Shown: positions 1 to 12,169, counted from the stretch's first letter. The stretch is DNA of 64,000 bases from Hirudinaria manillensis (GCA_034509925.1 CM067532.1:2052642-2116641), one strand, 5' to 3'. Program-made: numbers and translations. The notes: a model not told the origin generated them from the sequence alone.

Positions 1-128
1 CTAGTTGAAGTGCCACTCTTGCAGAAGCTATAATTTGAATATAGACCTCTCTGAAGTCTCACAGACATTTCGTGTGTTTTGCTATAGCACAACGTGCACG
101 TAGCTATTGATATGACTAGATATAGCAT
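1..128 (-). CDS. PAN/C-type lectin gene, exon 1, cut by the window edge
   Basis: This is the 5' end of a ninth copy of the PAN-lectin family; the rest lies outside the window. The ATG is at 128-126. It opens a hydrophobic signal peptide (MLYLVISIATCTLC) followed by a stretch that aligns with the start of the PAN domain in the neighbours: SVRLQRGLYSNYSFCKSGTS here against LVRLQRGTYSNFSLCKSSTP in the gene at 3590-4710. The frame is open to base 1. No clear TATA box is visible at the usual distance. It is probably a normal first exon, but whether the whole gene is intact cannot be told. The similarity is seen directly; the secreted lectin role is inferred from the neighbours. Confidence 0.7.
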   Translation of the reverse strand, partial: MLYLVISIATCTLCYSKTHEMSVRLQRGLYSNYSFCKSGTST

Positions 129-1382
129 TGATTAAGCAATATAGGTGTGCAACTGATTTTTAAAACTTAAGGATATCCTTTAAATTTCTTTTTAAGTGAT
201 TATAAATTTAAAAGAAATGGGGGGAAAATGCAACTATTCAGCTGTTCTTATAATACTTCTGGAGGGTTGTCAAGGCAGCTTGCGAATGTCGCTTTTACGG
301 TTGCACCAAATGAATACAGATGAGTTAAAACGTTAATTTAATATGATCCGTATCGATAAATTAAAAGCTTTGAATATTTTGGAAATATTTTTTTCCATTC
401 AAAATTGGCTTTCCAATTTTTTGACAGATGAAATTCATGACGATCAAGCTGTTGATGTTTGATTGCAGTTACTATAGTTGTTGCATCCAATCTGCCGATA
501 AATTTTGCAAATAGATAAATATCTGGAACATTGGATAAGTGGCAGGCAAAACTCAGTTCAGGGCATTTACTAAGGAACCTGTCCAGATCCTAGCCTCAAC
601 CTACCTATGCCAGTTGGCAAACGTAAACTAACATTAACCTTTAACATCAACCCTTGGATGTCCAAGGAGGGTACAAGTGTATCCCCAAAGTTTCAGGGAT
701 GTATCTCTTTCTGTTTAATTTAATAATTCAAGATTTCTATGTTTAGTCAGTACACTTATTTACTGATATTCTTTGGACGAACTTGCGATGAGAAACTAAT
801 GTAAAGGCTTCGGAAGTTTTATTAAATATGTTGTTAGTTTATCACCAAAAAATATCAAGGAATGTTAAGCTGTAGTTTACAATTATATTACTTTGCCTTA
901 AGTTATTTCTGGTAATTCTATTCCATGAAGTCATGGCCATCAAAAAAATTCAGCCACGTTTTCTCTAAATTTGGCATTTCTTAAACTCACTTTCATTTAA
1001 TTTGTAGCCACAATTGCTTAACCTAGTTCTTTTAAAATAATTTTTGATATAATATAATAATGGATTGGTTTGGTTCTGTTTGTGCATTTTAGATTGGATA
1101 TCTTGCGTCATAAGGCACATAGTCAAAAGTGATCGGGTCAAAAATTCTGACCTTATTTCATACCCGAAGGTATAATGTCTATCGCTTGCAATTCATGACC
1201 TAAAGGTGGAGACGTCACTCTCCATGGATGTCTGGTCATAATAATTCATTTATTGTTTAAATTTTACGAATTTTCAAAAATATTTTGTACTACCGGAAAG
1301 TAGCCGATATCATTGTTATTAATTTAAATTAACTTCGTAACGAAATTATTAATTTGTCATAGCGGAAGTACATAAAATTAGT
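129..1382. other. Intergenic DNA between two lectin genes
   Basis: AT-rich DNA with no open frame that resembles a protein. The stretch near 530-610 (containing GTCCAGATCCTAGCCT) is a diverged copy of one near 3230-3300 (GTCCAGACCCTAGCCT), so the spacer was duplicated together with the genes. Confidence 0.5.
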
Positions 1383-2184
1383 TCACAACATATCAACCTC
1401 ACACAGAACATTTATAACAGGGTGAGAACGAGGATGCAAGGAATTGCATAATTGTCTGCTCGTGTACCAATCCCTGTATCCAACCAACATTTTGATGCAT
1501 TTATTTCCTTCGATCAAATATTTAAAACCAATGGGACAATCTGTTTACATAAAAATAAAAAAATGCTTAGGTGAGGCCTTTTGAATCTGGCCGAATGGTC
1601 ATGTAATATTTATAATCGATATCTTTTTTTTTGCAAACAAGAAACTGGCTTTTTAATTTTTTTCACCAAAAACATTTGGAAATATTTGGAAATTTTCTAA
1701 ACCTAAATAGAAAGACGTATAAAATAAAATAATAATAATGTAATTAAAAATGGGGGCATCCAAATCTCGAATCTCTAAGAAATATTTATTAAATTATTTT
1801 TATAGATTTATTTCTTATATGTATTTCTTTTGCATAGGCTTAACAAAATAGTTATAAAAAAATATTCCCACCGGGTGCAATCTGGTAACCTTTGCATGTT
1901 CCGTCATAGATTTCAACGAAATCGTAAAGAATGACATCGTGATAAAGAGAACATAATTTTTCTGCCCGTCGATATTTGAAACTTCTGCAATTGTTTCCGA
2001 GAAAAATTTGGCAGAAAGTCAGACATTCCGCAGTTGACCTGGCTGGCATTTCGTACTTTGGAGTACTGCTTTTGCAAAGACTGAAATTCGAATATGTTCT
2101 TCTCTGAAGACGAACTAATATTTCAGTCGATGTGTTGGGGCATAAAATGGCGCTCATAGCCGTCAGAAGGATTAAGTAGGACAT
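1383..2184 (-). CDS. Truncated PAN/lectin gene with an in-frame exon 2-exon 3 fusion
   Basis: Exon 1 (2184-1872) encodes a signal peptide and a six-cysteine PAN domain nearly identical to that of the gene at 3590-4710. It ends in phase 1 at a GT donor. Exon 2 begins at 1540 after an AACAG acceptor and reads DCPIGFKYLIEGNKC, then GYRDWY and LCNSLHPRSHPVI. The frame then jumps directly into NVLCEVDML and a TGA (1385-1383), the normal end of exon 3. The rest of exon 2, intron 2 and most of exon 3, including the WTAG and EPN motifs, are missing, yet the frame is kept. The predicted product is 156 residues instead of 256. It may be a pseudogene, or a short secreted protein with a PAN domain and a lectin stub. 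Splice sites and frame are seen; expression is unknown. Confidence 0.75.
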
Positions 2185-3589
2185 TATATATTACATATAT
2201 TCAATAATATGTGCATTAATTTTAAAATATTATTTCGGTATTGACGTTAACTCCTAAAAGCCTGGTCGCACTTGTTCATTTTTATTATATTTCAAGGTGT
2301 CATGGAGATGGGGATTGATCGAACGGACAACCAATTGTGATGACAGCCCTAGCTTCAGTCTTTTAATTTACGATAGCAATTTCGCAAACATGCATTTGTT
2401 CGCCATGGAATTTAGGTACAATAGATATTCAAGAAGGGATAATGTCTATTTATCGCTGAATGTTAAACAATTCTAAAGCAGTTTATCGATTGCAGTTATT
2501 GAGCGCCTTTCTGAATGGCGTGTCACTGCATCATCCACTTATATTTTGAAAATCTTTATAGATAACTATTCCTTTATTAATGACTCTTTCCATTGACATT
2601 TACACGATAATAATTCTTGCATTCTGAAAATCTCCCATCTATCGACTTAGTGAACGCAACAATCTCGAAATTCAACTCGAATTCTAGCCACCTATATATG
2701 CTTGTGCAACTCAAAGTTCGAAATCTAGAAACCGAGCTTAGTAAGAACGCGTTCACATAATTACGTATCATTATTTTCAATAATAGTAATTTTAATAAAT
2801 TTAGTAATTATAACAAAATTAGAAGCCCCACAAACTGAAAAATGGGTTCTCCACTAGAACTGAGTCAGACAAATACACAAAAACCTTTGAACTTGGTTTT
2901 CATCTTACTAGCCAGTGAGCTTCCACCGTGCTATCTCGACTTTTTAATTTATGCTTTGACTTTATTACTCCCTTATTTCAATAAAAAAAAATAATAATCG
3001 GACGCTCTCTGAATTAGAAAGCATTTTGTTCTTAAATGTCTAAATGTATCAATTTCTTGTTACTTTGGACCGTTCGCTCTTCAATAGCCATTTAAAAACA
3101 ACTTAAATAGCAAACAGGTCTGTGCCAAGCAATTCTGCTCCTTACTCTGAACCATCCACTCTTCAGGACTTTTGTCTCTATCTCTAAAAACAATTTACCT
3201 AATCCTGTTAATTAAGAAACACTTTCAATGGATGACTGGCAAAACCCAATTCATCGGTTAGGCTAACTTGTCCAGACCCTAGCCTAACCTACTTTAATTC
3301 TTTCCTCTCAAAATCCTTAGTAAAAACCTTTCCTTATTCTCAAAGATGAAAAGGTTAAAAAAAAACGATGCGAAGCCACAAGAAAAGTAATTGCACAGTG
3401 CTTTAGAGTTTTGAACTTGGAATTACTTTTTCTGTTACCTTTAACAATTCAACATTGGCTCTCTCGAAATGTCAGGTGACGTGAGTAAATTAACTGACTT
3501 AAAGCTTAAACGATAAACAAACGTAACAATCTTGGAAAATATAATAAAATATTGTTCTTTATCATAAAAAGAATTTTCAACAATTCAAT
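2185..3589. other. Intergenic DNA, promoter side of the truncated lectin gene
   Basis: A degraded TATA-like stretch (plus-strand TTTATTATAT near 2281-2290) lies about 97 bp upstream of the ATG at 2184, where intact family members have their TATA box. The rest is AT-rich without recognisable coding. The sequence around 3230-3300 repeats the spacer near 530-610. Confidence 0.45.
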
Positions 3590-4710
3590 TCAAAGCATAT
3601 CAATCTCACATAGAACGCAAATCTGAAAAGAGCAGTAATAATCATCTAAACCAAATTTATATGGCGACTGAATACAATTGTCACTCGAATAAGACAAAGA
3701 ATTTGGTTCGCCAGGGTTCCACGGTGTTGTGGCTTTCAAAGGTTGCACAACACCCGGAAAAGGGCTCCATTGAAATGGTTGTCTCGATCCGTTTACGAAT
3801 GGACTGAAGCCTGCTGACCAATACGTAAACTGACCGGGCATCAAGGTATTTCGGCAATTTGGTAAGACTGGTTAAAAAGGTTTGCGATTAATTAGAATTT
3901 TAAAAATTTCAAGAGAAATACTGAAAAAAATACTTGCTTTCAGTTCCGAAGAAAAGAGAGAATAACAGAGAATCATTCTTGAGATCAATTATAACAGGGT
4001 GAGAACGAGGATGCAAGGAATTGCATAATTGTCTGCTTATGTACCAATCCTTGTACCCAACCAACATTTTGATGCATTTATTTCCTTCGATCAAATATTT
4101 AAAACCAATGGGACAATCTGATTTAAAAGTAATAACGTTCCTAAGTGAGGCATTTTCAATCCGCTTGTACGGTAATGTTTACCACGATAAAACTTTTTCG
4201 AAGCAAACAACAAATGTTCACCAAGAACGAGACATGAGGTGACAATATTATTTACGCTATAGCCAAATAGATGGGCGTATTAAGCTATTACTCTATGAAG
4301 TAATTCTTCATAAGTTAATTCTTCCGATTTGTACCTTTTACATATATTTTTTTTTGTGTGCTTAATAAAGAAAGGAAAGAAAATCAAATACTCTCACCGT
4401 ATGTAATCTGATAACCTTCGCATGTTCCGTTAAAGATTTCAACGAAATCATAACGAATGACATCCTGATAAAGAGAACATAATTTTTCTGCCCGTCGATA
4501 TTTGAAACTTCTGCAATTGTTTCCGAGCAAAATAGGGCAGAAAGTCAGACATTCGGCAGTTGACCTGGCTGGCATTTCGTATTTTGGAGTACTGCTTTTG
4601 CAGAGACTGAAATTCGAATATGTTCCTCTCTGAAGACGAACTAATATTTCAGTCGATGTGTTGGGGCATAAAATGGCGCTCATAGCCATTATAATGATTA
4701 AATATGTCAT
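3590..4710 (-). CDS. Secreted PAN-C-type lectin, three exons, GC-AG intron 2
   Basis: Exons: 4710-4398, 4117-3938 and 3867-3590; the joined frame is 257 codons (256 residues and stop). Residues 1-18 or so form the signal peptide (MTYLIIIMAMSAILC). A PAN/apple domain with six cysteines follows (LCKSS, AECLTFC, NNC, KLCSLY, GTCEGY). The lectin half-domains carry DCPIGF, EGNKC, LCNSLHPRSH, then YWSAG, GEPNSL (EPN-type ligand loop), NCIQ and LDDYYC...ICVLCEIDML. The usual WND motif is replaced by LDD. Intron 1 is GT-AG. Intron 2 starts with GCAAGT, a typical GC donor, because no GT occurs where phase 1 requires it; the acceptor is AACCAG. The likely role is sugar or glycoprotein binding outside the cell. 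Known: PAN and CTLD are extracellular binding folds. Inferred: ligand and tissue. Confidence 0.85.
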
Positions 4711-4815
4711 TGCTCTATTTCTTCGATTATGTATGCAACAACTTTAGTCTCAATTGTAAAATAATACTTTGGCTTTGACATCGACTTCTAAAAGCGACAA
4801 CATTCGCGATGATTA

Positions 4816-4823
4816 TTTTTATA
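4816..4823 (-). promoter_or_regulatory. TATA box of the lectin gene at 3590-4710
   Basis: TATAAAAA on the minus strand, about 106 bp upstream of the ATG at 4710. It is slightly further away than in the paralogues and lacks their adjacent CACCTG. Confidence 0.45.
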
Positions 4824-5758
4824 CCTCAGTGATTGATCGAACGAACGACTAATCGGATGTGGTAACCATAGTTGCTTTTAGTCTTTTACTTGGCGCTGAA
4901 TAGTGGTTTTAAGCATTGTTTATTAATTTATTTACATTTTTAATTTATTCACCATGTTCTATGTAGTTATTTAAACTTCTATTTGCTCTAATTTTTAGAC
5001 ACCATAGGCATACCCATTGAGGCACCTTTTAATTTATATCATCGAGTGCGAAACAATTCTGTTGCGGCTTATCGATTGCTGTTATTGAGCAAAATTGCCC
5101 ATAGTGGCGTGACCTTGTATCATCTACTTTAAAACTCTTTGTAGGAAACCTATTCATTCTTAATGGCTCCTTCTTTTTCTCTTGTCCTTTAATGAAAATT
5201 ACCAAATTATTCTGGAAATTGCCTTAATTTTTTCATTTAGCTCGTCTTTAGATTCCCCCTATCCTAACTGGATCTGGAGTTTGCTTATTAATCGATATAC
5301 CACTTGCATAATGTCCCTAGACACGAGAACTCTCCATGGAAAGCAAGCTGATTTTCCTACACAATTGGCATGGCTAAACCAACACTTTCAAATTTCAAGT
5401 TATGGCAGTTTTTTTAGATAGTTTAGTATTAAAATATTTTCTTCCAGGCGGAAAAAATAAACTATTTCAATAGAAATACAGTCGTATTCATTTACAATGT
5501 CAGTTAATTCTTTAAAGGTTATAATTAATTTGAATTAACTAAAAAAAAGTATTTCGTTTGTTGCAGAAATAATAGAATACTGCCGCATTCAGGATTACTT
5601 AAGTAACAATCAAGTGCTATCATCGGTTGTGATGATCTGAAATGTTAAAGTTAAAGACGTTTTTATAAACTTTGAGGGAATGCTAAATCGGTACTTCATC
5701 AAACAAAACAAATAATATATTCTTTTTAATTACTTAAAATTCCACTTTTTTTTCAATT
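4824..5758. other. Intergenic DNA with no recognisable gene
   Basis: AT-rich. One open frame on the plus strand (5182-5421) has no similarity I recognise and no family motif. Confidence 0.4.
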
Positions 5759-6125
5759 TTGACAATCCCATCACCACCACTTAAAAATTACTCTCCACAT
5801 TCATCTAGTGGTCACGAATACCATCTCTGTTCCAGCAATAGACTCCATTCTGAACAGGCTCGCACTACGCTCAAATTGTTTTCCATGAAATGCCTACTAC
5901 CTCGTGTTTATGCTTCAATCCCTTTTCGAATCAAATCGTCACCCTCTCTTTCAACACTTAAATGATCACATAAAGACTATATAATAAAGGATGACTTGTC
6001 GATGGTCCTTATAAATAGGAGTTAACTCCCCTGGACCAGTCACTAGAACAACAGCTAGCCATCCGACATGATGCTCTTATGTATGATGTTTAATATGTGC
6101 ATACGTAATTCTGGGAATAAAATAT
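5759..6125 (+). mobile_element. 3' end of a CR1/jockey-like LINE, 5'-truncated
   Basis: The frame at 5759-5965 ends in ARTTLKLFSMKCLLPRVYAS and IPFRIKSSPSLSTLK. This matches the C-terminal pattern of APE-type LINE reverse transcriptases (RTT..FS....GP..WNSLP..I....SL..FK). A related stretch, KSTLKLFSIQFYGPRLYTSI, lies at 47.9 kb. Downstream is a 3' UTR with a two-level hairpin: outer arms TGGTCC (6003-6008) and GGACCA (6033-6038), inner palindrome GGAGTTAACTCC (6018-6029). AATAAA follows at 6116-6121. The element is dead: only the tail is present. The clade assignment is tentative. Confidence 0.65.
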
Positions 6126-6319
6126 AAAAATGAAGAATAGAATAATGCCTGAGCCAATTATGCAAAAAAAAACCCCAAATGATCCAAAGTATTATAAGAA
6201 AAAAAAGTGTAGTAGTTCAATACATCGACCTAAATGTTTCAAAACATTGGAATGGCGACTGGAAACGTAGCAAATCAAAACATAAATTAAAATTTGACAA
6301 ACGTTTCCCTAAAAGACAA

Positions 6320-7789
6320 TCACGACAAATCAATTTCACACAAAACGCAGAGACCAGTACCACACGGAAAATCATCCAAGACGTCGGCTTGATGAATGCA
6401 GTAAAGAACTCCATCTGTTGGGGAATTTGGTTCACCGGGTCCCCATGGTGTTGTGGCTTTCAGCTTCGATGTAACGCCTGGAAATGGATTCCATTGGAAA
6501 GGCTGTCTCACGCCCTGGAAGTAAGGACTGATGCCTGCCGTCCAGTAATTGTGAATCCAGGTATTAATTGTAATTATGCACATCGGCTTAACTGGAATAA
6601 TTGAAAATTTTAGATTGTATTAACTTTATACTAGACCATTTTTCTGTCGTAAAATATCTTTTTATAAATGGATGAAATAAACTGGCTCATTAGAAATAAA
6701 GTCATTTACATTATTATAGTAATTAATTCTTTGAAAGACATAATTCAATTGAATTGATTCAAAATAAAAAACGTAATTTCCTTCAATAAAATGATGTTGA
6801 AAAATGAAATCATCGAATTAATTAAATTAATTCTAAAACATTAATTTTCATTTGTAGCCAAACTTTGTATGGTGTTATATAGGTTTGTATATTTCCTATT
6901 TCCATATTTTCCACTTCACTATCACCAGTTATGAACTCGTCATTCGTAAAAGCGATAATTTAAACTTAAATTTAAAAAAACAATTAAGATGAAGTAACAT
7001 TTCTAATTACTTTCTGTTTTGAAATAAAGATAAGCCATTTCCGAATCGAGATTGTTGTCTAAAATAATCGGATGAGATTGGGGGACCAACGCGTTGCACT
7101 GATTTCTGGCCACGAACCAATTCCAGACACCTACCTTCATTAGGACGCATTTGTGAACTTCAACTAAATATCTGAATCCATTTGGACAATCTGTAGAACA
7201 GATGTTTTATTTTTTGCAATAATTATTATAATAGACTAATAATAATTAATTACTACGTGGTAGTAATTATAATATAAATAATATTCCAAATAGATAGATT
7301 ACTATTTCTTTAAGGAAGTTACATTCGATTGGATACTTCAGTTTATTGGCCGGGAAAATGAAAAAAAACATTTTCCAGACATCACAATATTAATTGACAT
7401 ATTGTGGAAAATGTTTTATTTAAATATTAATTAAAAATCAAATTTATCGTCTATTATAACCAAATATTTGACAAATAACCTGGGTACTTTTGGTATCCGA
7501 TGCAACTTCCATTTGAAGATGCGACGAAATCGTAACGAATAGGATCCGAGTAAACCGAACAGAGGTGTTTGTCTCTTTCGTACTTGAAACTCAGACAGTT
7601 GTTCTGAAGAGTACTTTGACAGAATTGGAAACAGTCTAATTTGGATCTAGATAAACTTGCATAAACTGGAATGGTGCTTTTGCAAAAATTTATATTCGAA
7701 TACGTTCCTTTTTGAAGACGAAAAGAAATCTCGTCTGATGTTTCATAAAATAATGTCCACAAAACCAGCGCTAATCTTACAAATCTCAT
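6320..7789 (-). CDS. Secreted PAN-C-type lectin, three exons
   Basis: Exons: 7789-7480, 7190-7011 and 6591-6320; 254 codons. An upstream in-frame ATG at 7843 would add 18 residues. I chose 7789 because MRFVRLALVLWTLFY is a proper signal peptide and gives exon 1 (310 nt) the family length. The PAN domain has FCKST, LDCFQFC, NNCLSFKY, HLCSVY and GSCIGY. The lectin part carries DCPNGF, HKCVLM, GVWNWF, RNQCNALVPQSHP, then YWTAGIS, GEPNSP, YCIH and LDDFPC...LCVLCEIDLS. Splice donors are GTTATT (intron 1) and GTAATT (intron 2); the acceptor before exon 3 is TTCCAG. Exon 2 diverges most from the family consensus (VPQSHP for HPRSHP), so this copy looks older than the 10-19 kb set. An unspliced frame on the opposite strand across exon 3 is a shadow. 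Confidence 0.82.
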
Positions 7790-7843
7790 CGTCGTAATAA
7801 TTCCTACAAATTCATTGTTGTCCATAAGAGATTTTGTGAACAA

Positions 7844-9299
7844 AATATCTCGAAGTCATTCTCTTTTAAGCCTTCTGTAATGGAGAACCTAGTATCGATT
7901 GATCAGGTAGAGAATTACAAAGTGGAATGTTTCATGTCACGGGACTGAATTATTTTCGAGAATGTTTTTTTGTCCTATTCTTTATCTCATGCCATTTTTT
8001 CCAAACCTTTTGTGGTTTTTTTCTCCTTTTTGAGGGCTATAGAAAGACCTGTATTTAATTGTACTTGCAACACGAATGAGGCACCAATCATGCGTAGGTA
8101 TGAAATTGTATCGAATATAGACCTTAATCAATATGGAATCAATATTTGAGATAAGGTTGAAAGACAAAATTAGTTTTAAAACTTCATGAAGAAAACATTT
8201 TCTACTTGCATTGAACAATTATTTTTGGAAACCTTAGAATCGAAGATATATGCTTTGTCGCTTGTAGTTCTGGCCTCAGACAATCTCCAATTACTGATCC
8301 TTAATTCAAGTTTTAAATTTTTTACACTTAGTTTTCAATTTCATGATCCTTTATTTTATAACAAAATGTCTAATTCCGTGTGCATCAAAATGTTTTACTG
8401 GATGATCATTGTTTGAAAGAACACCAGGAAACAATGGACATTAAAAAAAAATTATTGATTGCAAAGTCAGAAAATGAATACAGAAAATAAAAGACTTCTG
8501 GTAAAATCGCGCAATTTTCTTTTCGAAATTTGTAATTTAATATTAGAGGAGTGTAAAAATTAAAACCTAAAGTCCTGTTATGTCATGTCAGAAGAATGGA
8601 CCCAGGTATAAAATCAATTGAGCGAGCAAAGGTGTTCCATCTGAAGGTGAGTTTCTTTTACAAATCACGATTTGTGCAGTCACGTTCATTTCCTAGACAA
8701 CATTTAGAGCATAAATACAAAATAAATTATTATCGAACTGAGGTATTGTGTAAAAAAAAAACCGGGAACACTAAAACTTTAGGGGAAAATCTTCTAGTTA
8801 TCGAACCACATTTGAGATTGTAAAATAAATATGCAAATGCCAGTAATATCGTTTTGTTTTTAAAAGTGAACTTCATGCCATGTTTTTGTCAAATAACTTT
8901 CATAAATTTATTTGGCTTTAATTACAAATTGGAATGATTCTAATTTCATCAATTTTCATTCTATTTCATAAATATAAAATTAAATTCTTTAAGAAATAAA
9001 GTATGCACATATAATTACACTGTCCTCAGATAGATACCAACACCTATTTTCTTCCACCTTTCAATTCTACTCGGGCAATAAGCACTTAAACGTACAAGAT
9101 ATAATGCTAATTCTAACAAAACTATGTTATTCAAATTAATATTTAATTACTAGAGCTTCATATTGCTCTCTGCTAGTACTCCATCGGTCCAAAAGTCCGT
9201 ATTGTCTCCAGTCAATGAATAATTAATGATAAAACAAATGTGATCAGCATTGCGAAGTAATTATTTGGCTGCTGAGTTTTGATGATTTCTTAGACATCT
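7844..9299. other. Intergenic DNA with no recognisable gene
   Basis: Small frames at 7982-8218, 8186-8416 and 8596-8823 have AT-biased composition and no recognisable motif. A weak TTAAAAG (7862-7868, minus) may serve as TATA element for the gene at 6320-7789. Confidence 0.4.
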
Positions 9300-10311
9300 T
9301 ATGGTATTTAGGAAATATAAAAATATTTCCTGCCAATTACTCTTTATAACAAGATATTTTTTCAATAAGGATTTACTTTTTAGACCGAACAAGGTTATAA
9401 AAACATATTTTATAGGGAATATAAAAATATTTCCTGCCAATTACTCACATAACAAGATTTTCTTTCAATAAAGATTTACTTTTTAGACCGGCAATGTTAG
9501 CTTGGATGCAGTAGGAAAATGACGTCTACCTTAAAATATTTCGATACTTTCTGAAATTTATTTGGGTTTTAATTTTATTTTGCTTTTATTTATTAAATTT
9601 TAATTATTTTAAATAATTTTATTCTGTTGACAGAGTACCTTTGCGGCAAAAGGAAACATTTTACTTGTCACATCTTCAGAATTTACGGAGGTACAGAATC
9701 GCATCATAAATTAAATCAAAACCAATTTAAAATTCTACAAAATCTTAAAAGTCAGTTTGGTTTCGTATTAAATTTATTTCCATTATCAGCTAAAAGATAA
9801 TCTTGATGAACTTTGAACTCGATGAAAATTTTAATTTATCAGAAAAATAGCAAAACATTTTTTATGCACATTTACAAACAAACTACGCAGGAAGTCAAAA
9901 TTATATAAACAAAATTTCCTCGATGATAAAATGTGAGCTAGAAACTACTTAGAAAATGTGAAATTCATCTGAAACAAATTCAGAAATTCACTGATCAGGA
10001 ATTTAATTTAGTTGTTAAATTTAAATTGGAGAAACTCATAAATTAAAAACAAATCGACATTTTTCTAAAACATGTACTTCAAAGTCATTGTTGGCCATTT
10101 TTAATTTTCACAAAAAACGTTTCTTATTATTCATTTTAAGCTTGGATTGCCTGAAGTTCGTATGTTTGTTTTTTTTTTTTTAAATATTTATATTTTGGGG
10201 CCCAAGTTGATACAATTTCTTCCATGAATGTTTATGCATTTAACAGAATATTGGCTAAACCTTAATCACTATTTTAAACAAAACATTTTATAAACCAAAA
10301 GGGAGTGTAAG
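9300..10311. repeat. Duplicated spacer block, copy 1 (3' flank of the lectin gene at 10312)
   Basis: About 1 kb that recurs downstream of the lectin genes at 13454 and 17187. Landmarks are CACATCTTCAGAATTTACGG near 9668 and TGAACTTTGAACTCGA near 9808. Inside it, 9305-9400 is directly repeated at 9410-9495 (both contain ATTTCCTGCCAATTACTC). It shows that duplication units included the spacer. Confidence 0.7.
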
Positions 10312-11668
10312 CTACATGCTAATTTCACAAAGAACACATAAAGCCTTCGAGCATGGGTAATCATCCAAACCTCTATCGTAAATCATTTGAACACAATATG
10401 AAGAACCAACTGGAGAATTTGGTTCACCAATATTCCACGGTGATGACTTGCTAAATGGTCGAATAACATCTGTAAAGGGGTTCCATTGAAACTGGCGAAC
10501 TCCATTGGTGTAATTACTGATGCCCGCTGTCCAAGTTTGGTAGGTGGGGAGAACACTTACTCCCATTTGGCAGATGCGAGGATCTGGAAATCAATCGAAT
10601 GCTGACGATATTACGAAAAATGTTTCTGTTTAGTAAACTGAATATCTACTGTTGTTTCCATTAGTTGAGATACAAATCAAATAGAAAACAGTTTTTTTTT
10701 TAAATCTAAGCAAAAGGTATGAATAACCTTACTATTTGCAAACACGTATGAAGAGATTAGTACTTTATCAAAACTGCTATCCAAGATGATAGGATGGGAT
10801 CGAGGATGTATGTTGTTGCATAAAATCCTGGCTCCAATCCAATTCCAATAGCCTACGTTTAATTGTACGCACTTGTTGCCCTCAATCAAATATTGAAATC
10901 CACTTGGACAATCTGTTAAGATATTTAAGATGCATGTAACAAACCTTTATTCATAACTCATGATTTTTTGCGTTTGTTAATCTCACTCTAACTGCATATT
11001 TCGTGAAATAAAACAGATGTGAAGGTATAAGAAATACAATTCAAATAAATAATACTAATTACATTTGAAATATCCAAAGAAATATTCAGTGAATCAAATC
11101 AAAGTGCCGAAATAATGTACCTCCTAAACTAAGATCCATAACAATCACAACATCTTCACATTTTAAACAACGCATCTATTGACTTATTACTTATAACTTT
11201 TATAACTTTATAACTTTTTTCCTAACAACCTGGGTGGATTTTTTTAATCCAGAGAGTTTACGAAAACCAGTAATTTAGAAGGGGTTTTTAATCACAACTT
11301 TAATAACATCTTTCTCAAGAATGTATTAAATATTTGTTTCCAAAATAACCTGGGTACAACTGATATCCAATGCAATCTTCTTTGACAATTTCTGCAAAAT
11401 CATAGCGAATGACATCCTTGTAAAATGAACAGAGACTTTTGAATCTTTCATACTTGAAACTCATGCAACTTGTTTGAAGACCGATTTGACAAAATTTTAA
11501 ACATTCAATTGAAGATCTGGATGATTTTTCAAAAGTTGGAGTACTAATTTTGCATAATTTAATGGACGAATTTGTTTTCTTTTGAATGCGAAATGTTATT
11601 TCTCTTGATGGCTGACACAAGATTGTGTTAAAGATTAGCTCATAGCACAACAGGTAGAAGTAATTCAT
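10312..11668 (-). CDS. Secreted PAN-C-type lectin, three exons, canonical copy
   Basis: Exons: 11668-11350, 10912-10733 and 10583-10312; 257 codons. Signal peptide MNYFYLLCYELIFNTILC, then PAN domain starting REITFRIQKKTNSSIKLCK, with cysteines in EECLKFC-type spacing, TSCMSFKYERF, SLCSFY and EDCIGYQ. Exon 2: DCPSGFQYLIEGNKCVQL, GYWNWI, LCNNIHPRSHPIILDS. Exon 3: NPRIC, TWTAGIS, FQWNPF, GEPNSP, YCVQM and LDDYPCSKALCVLCEISM. Donors are CCCAG|GTTATT and AAATA|GTAAGG; acceptors end in CAG. Intact EPN suggests calcium-dependent binding of a mannose-type sugar, but the WND partner motif is LDD, so calcium binding may be altered. The signal peptide and paired cysteines point to secretion. It shares promoter and spacers with the genes at 13454, 17187 and 19509. 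Confidence 0.88.
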
Positions 11669-11762
11669 TTCCTTAGAGATGTTCGTCCGACTAAAAATAT
11701 TAATTCAATTTCTCCTAATTTAGATACTGTCAAAGCGGCAACAAAGTTTTCGGTGCACCGTC

Positions 11763-11770
11763 CTTTTATA
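11763..11770 (-). promoter_or_regulatory. TATA box with adjacent E-box, lectin gene at 10312-11668
   Basis: Minus strand: CACCTGATATATAAAAGG, an E-box (CACCTG) a few bases upstream of TATATAAAAG, about 95 bp before the ATG. The same arrangement recurs at the next two genes. Confidence 0.7.
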
Positions 11771-12169
11771 TATCAGGTGTAGGACAATTATTCTTCAGAA
11801 CATGAGAGCAGATATAATTGATTAGAAGTTTGGATTTAATCAGTCTGTAGTGGCAAATAAAAATTTCTAAGGATTTCTTTGTGTACAATGTTTGACTTCT
11901 AGGATATTTTTATAATTTTTCCTATTTGTCAATAACCAGTGTACACTTGATATCCATAACTTTTGTTGGGATTTTTACTAATTTTTTAAGATGATTTCTT
12001 TTCAATCGCCGGAATCCTTTCCTATTGCGAACTTTAAAAAAAAATCAGAATTGAGTTAATGGTTCTAAACACCTTCTCTTTGTGTTCAGAAATAAATGAG
12101 TTGCTTTCTGTTTCGTTCATTTTTTAAAATTTAAAAAATTTGTAAAGTTATTAAAGTTTATTAAGGTTT

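Noticed and set aside
6179..6604. Plus-strand frame of 141 codons
   Set aside because: It is antisense to lectin exon 3, which has family motifs and proper splice sites on the minus strand.
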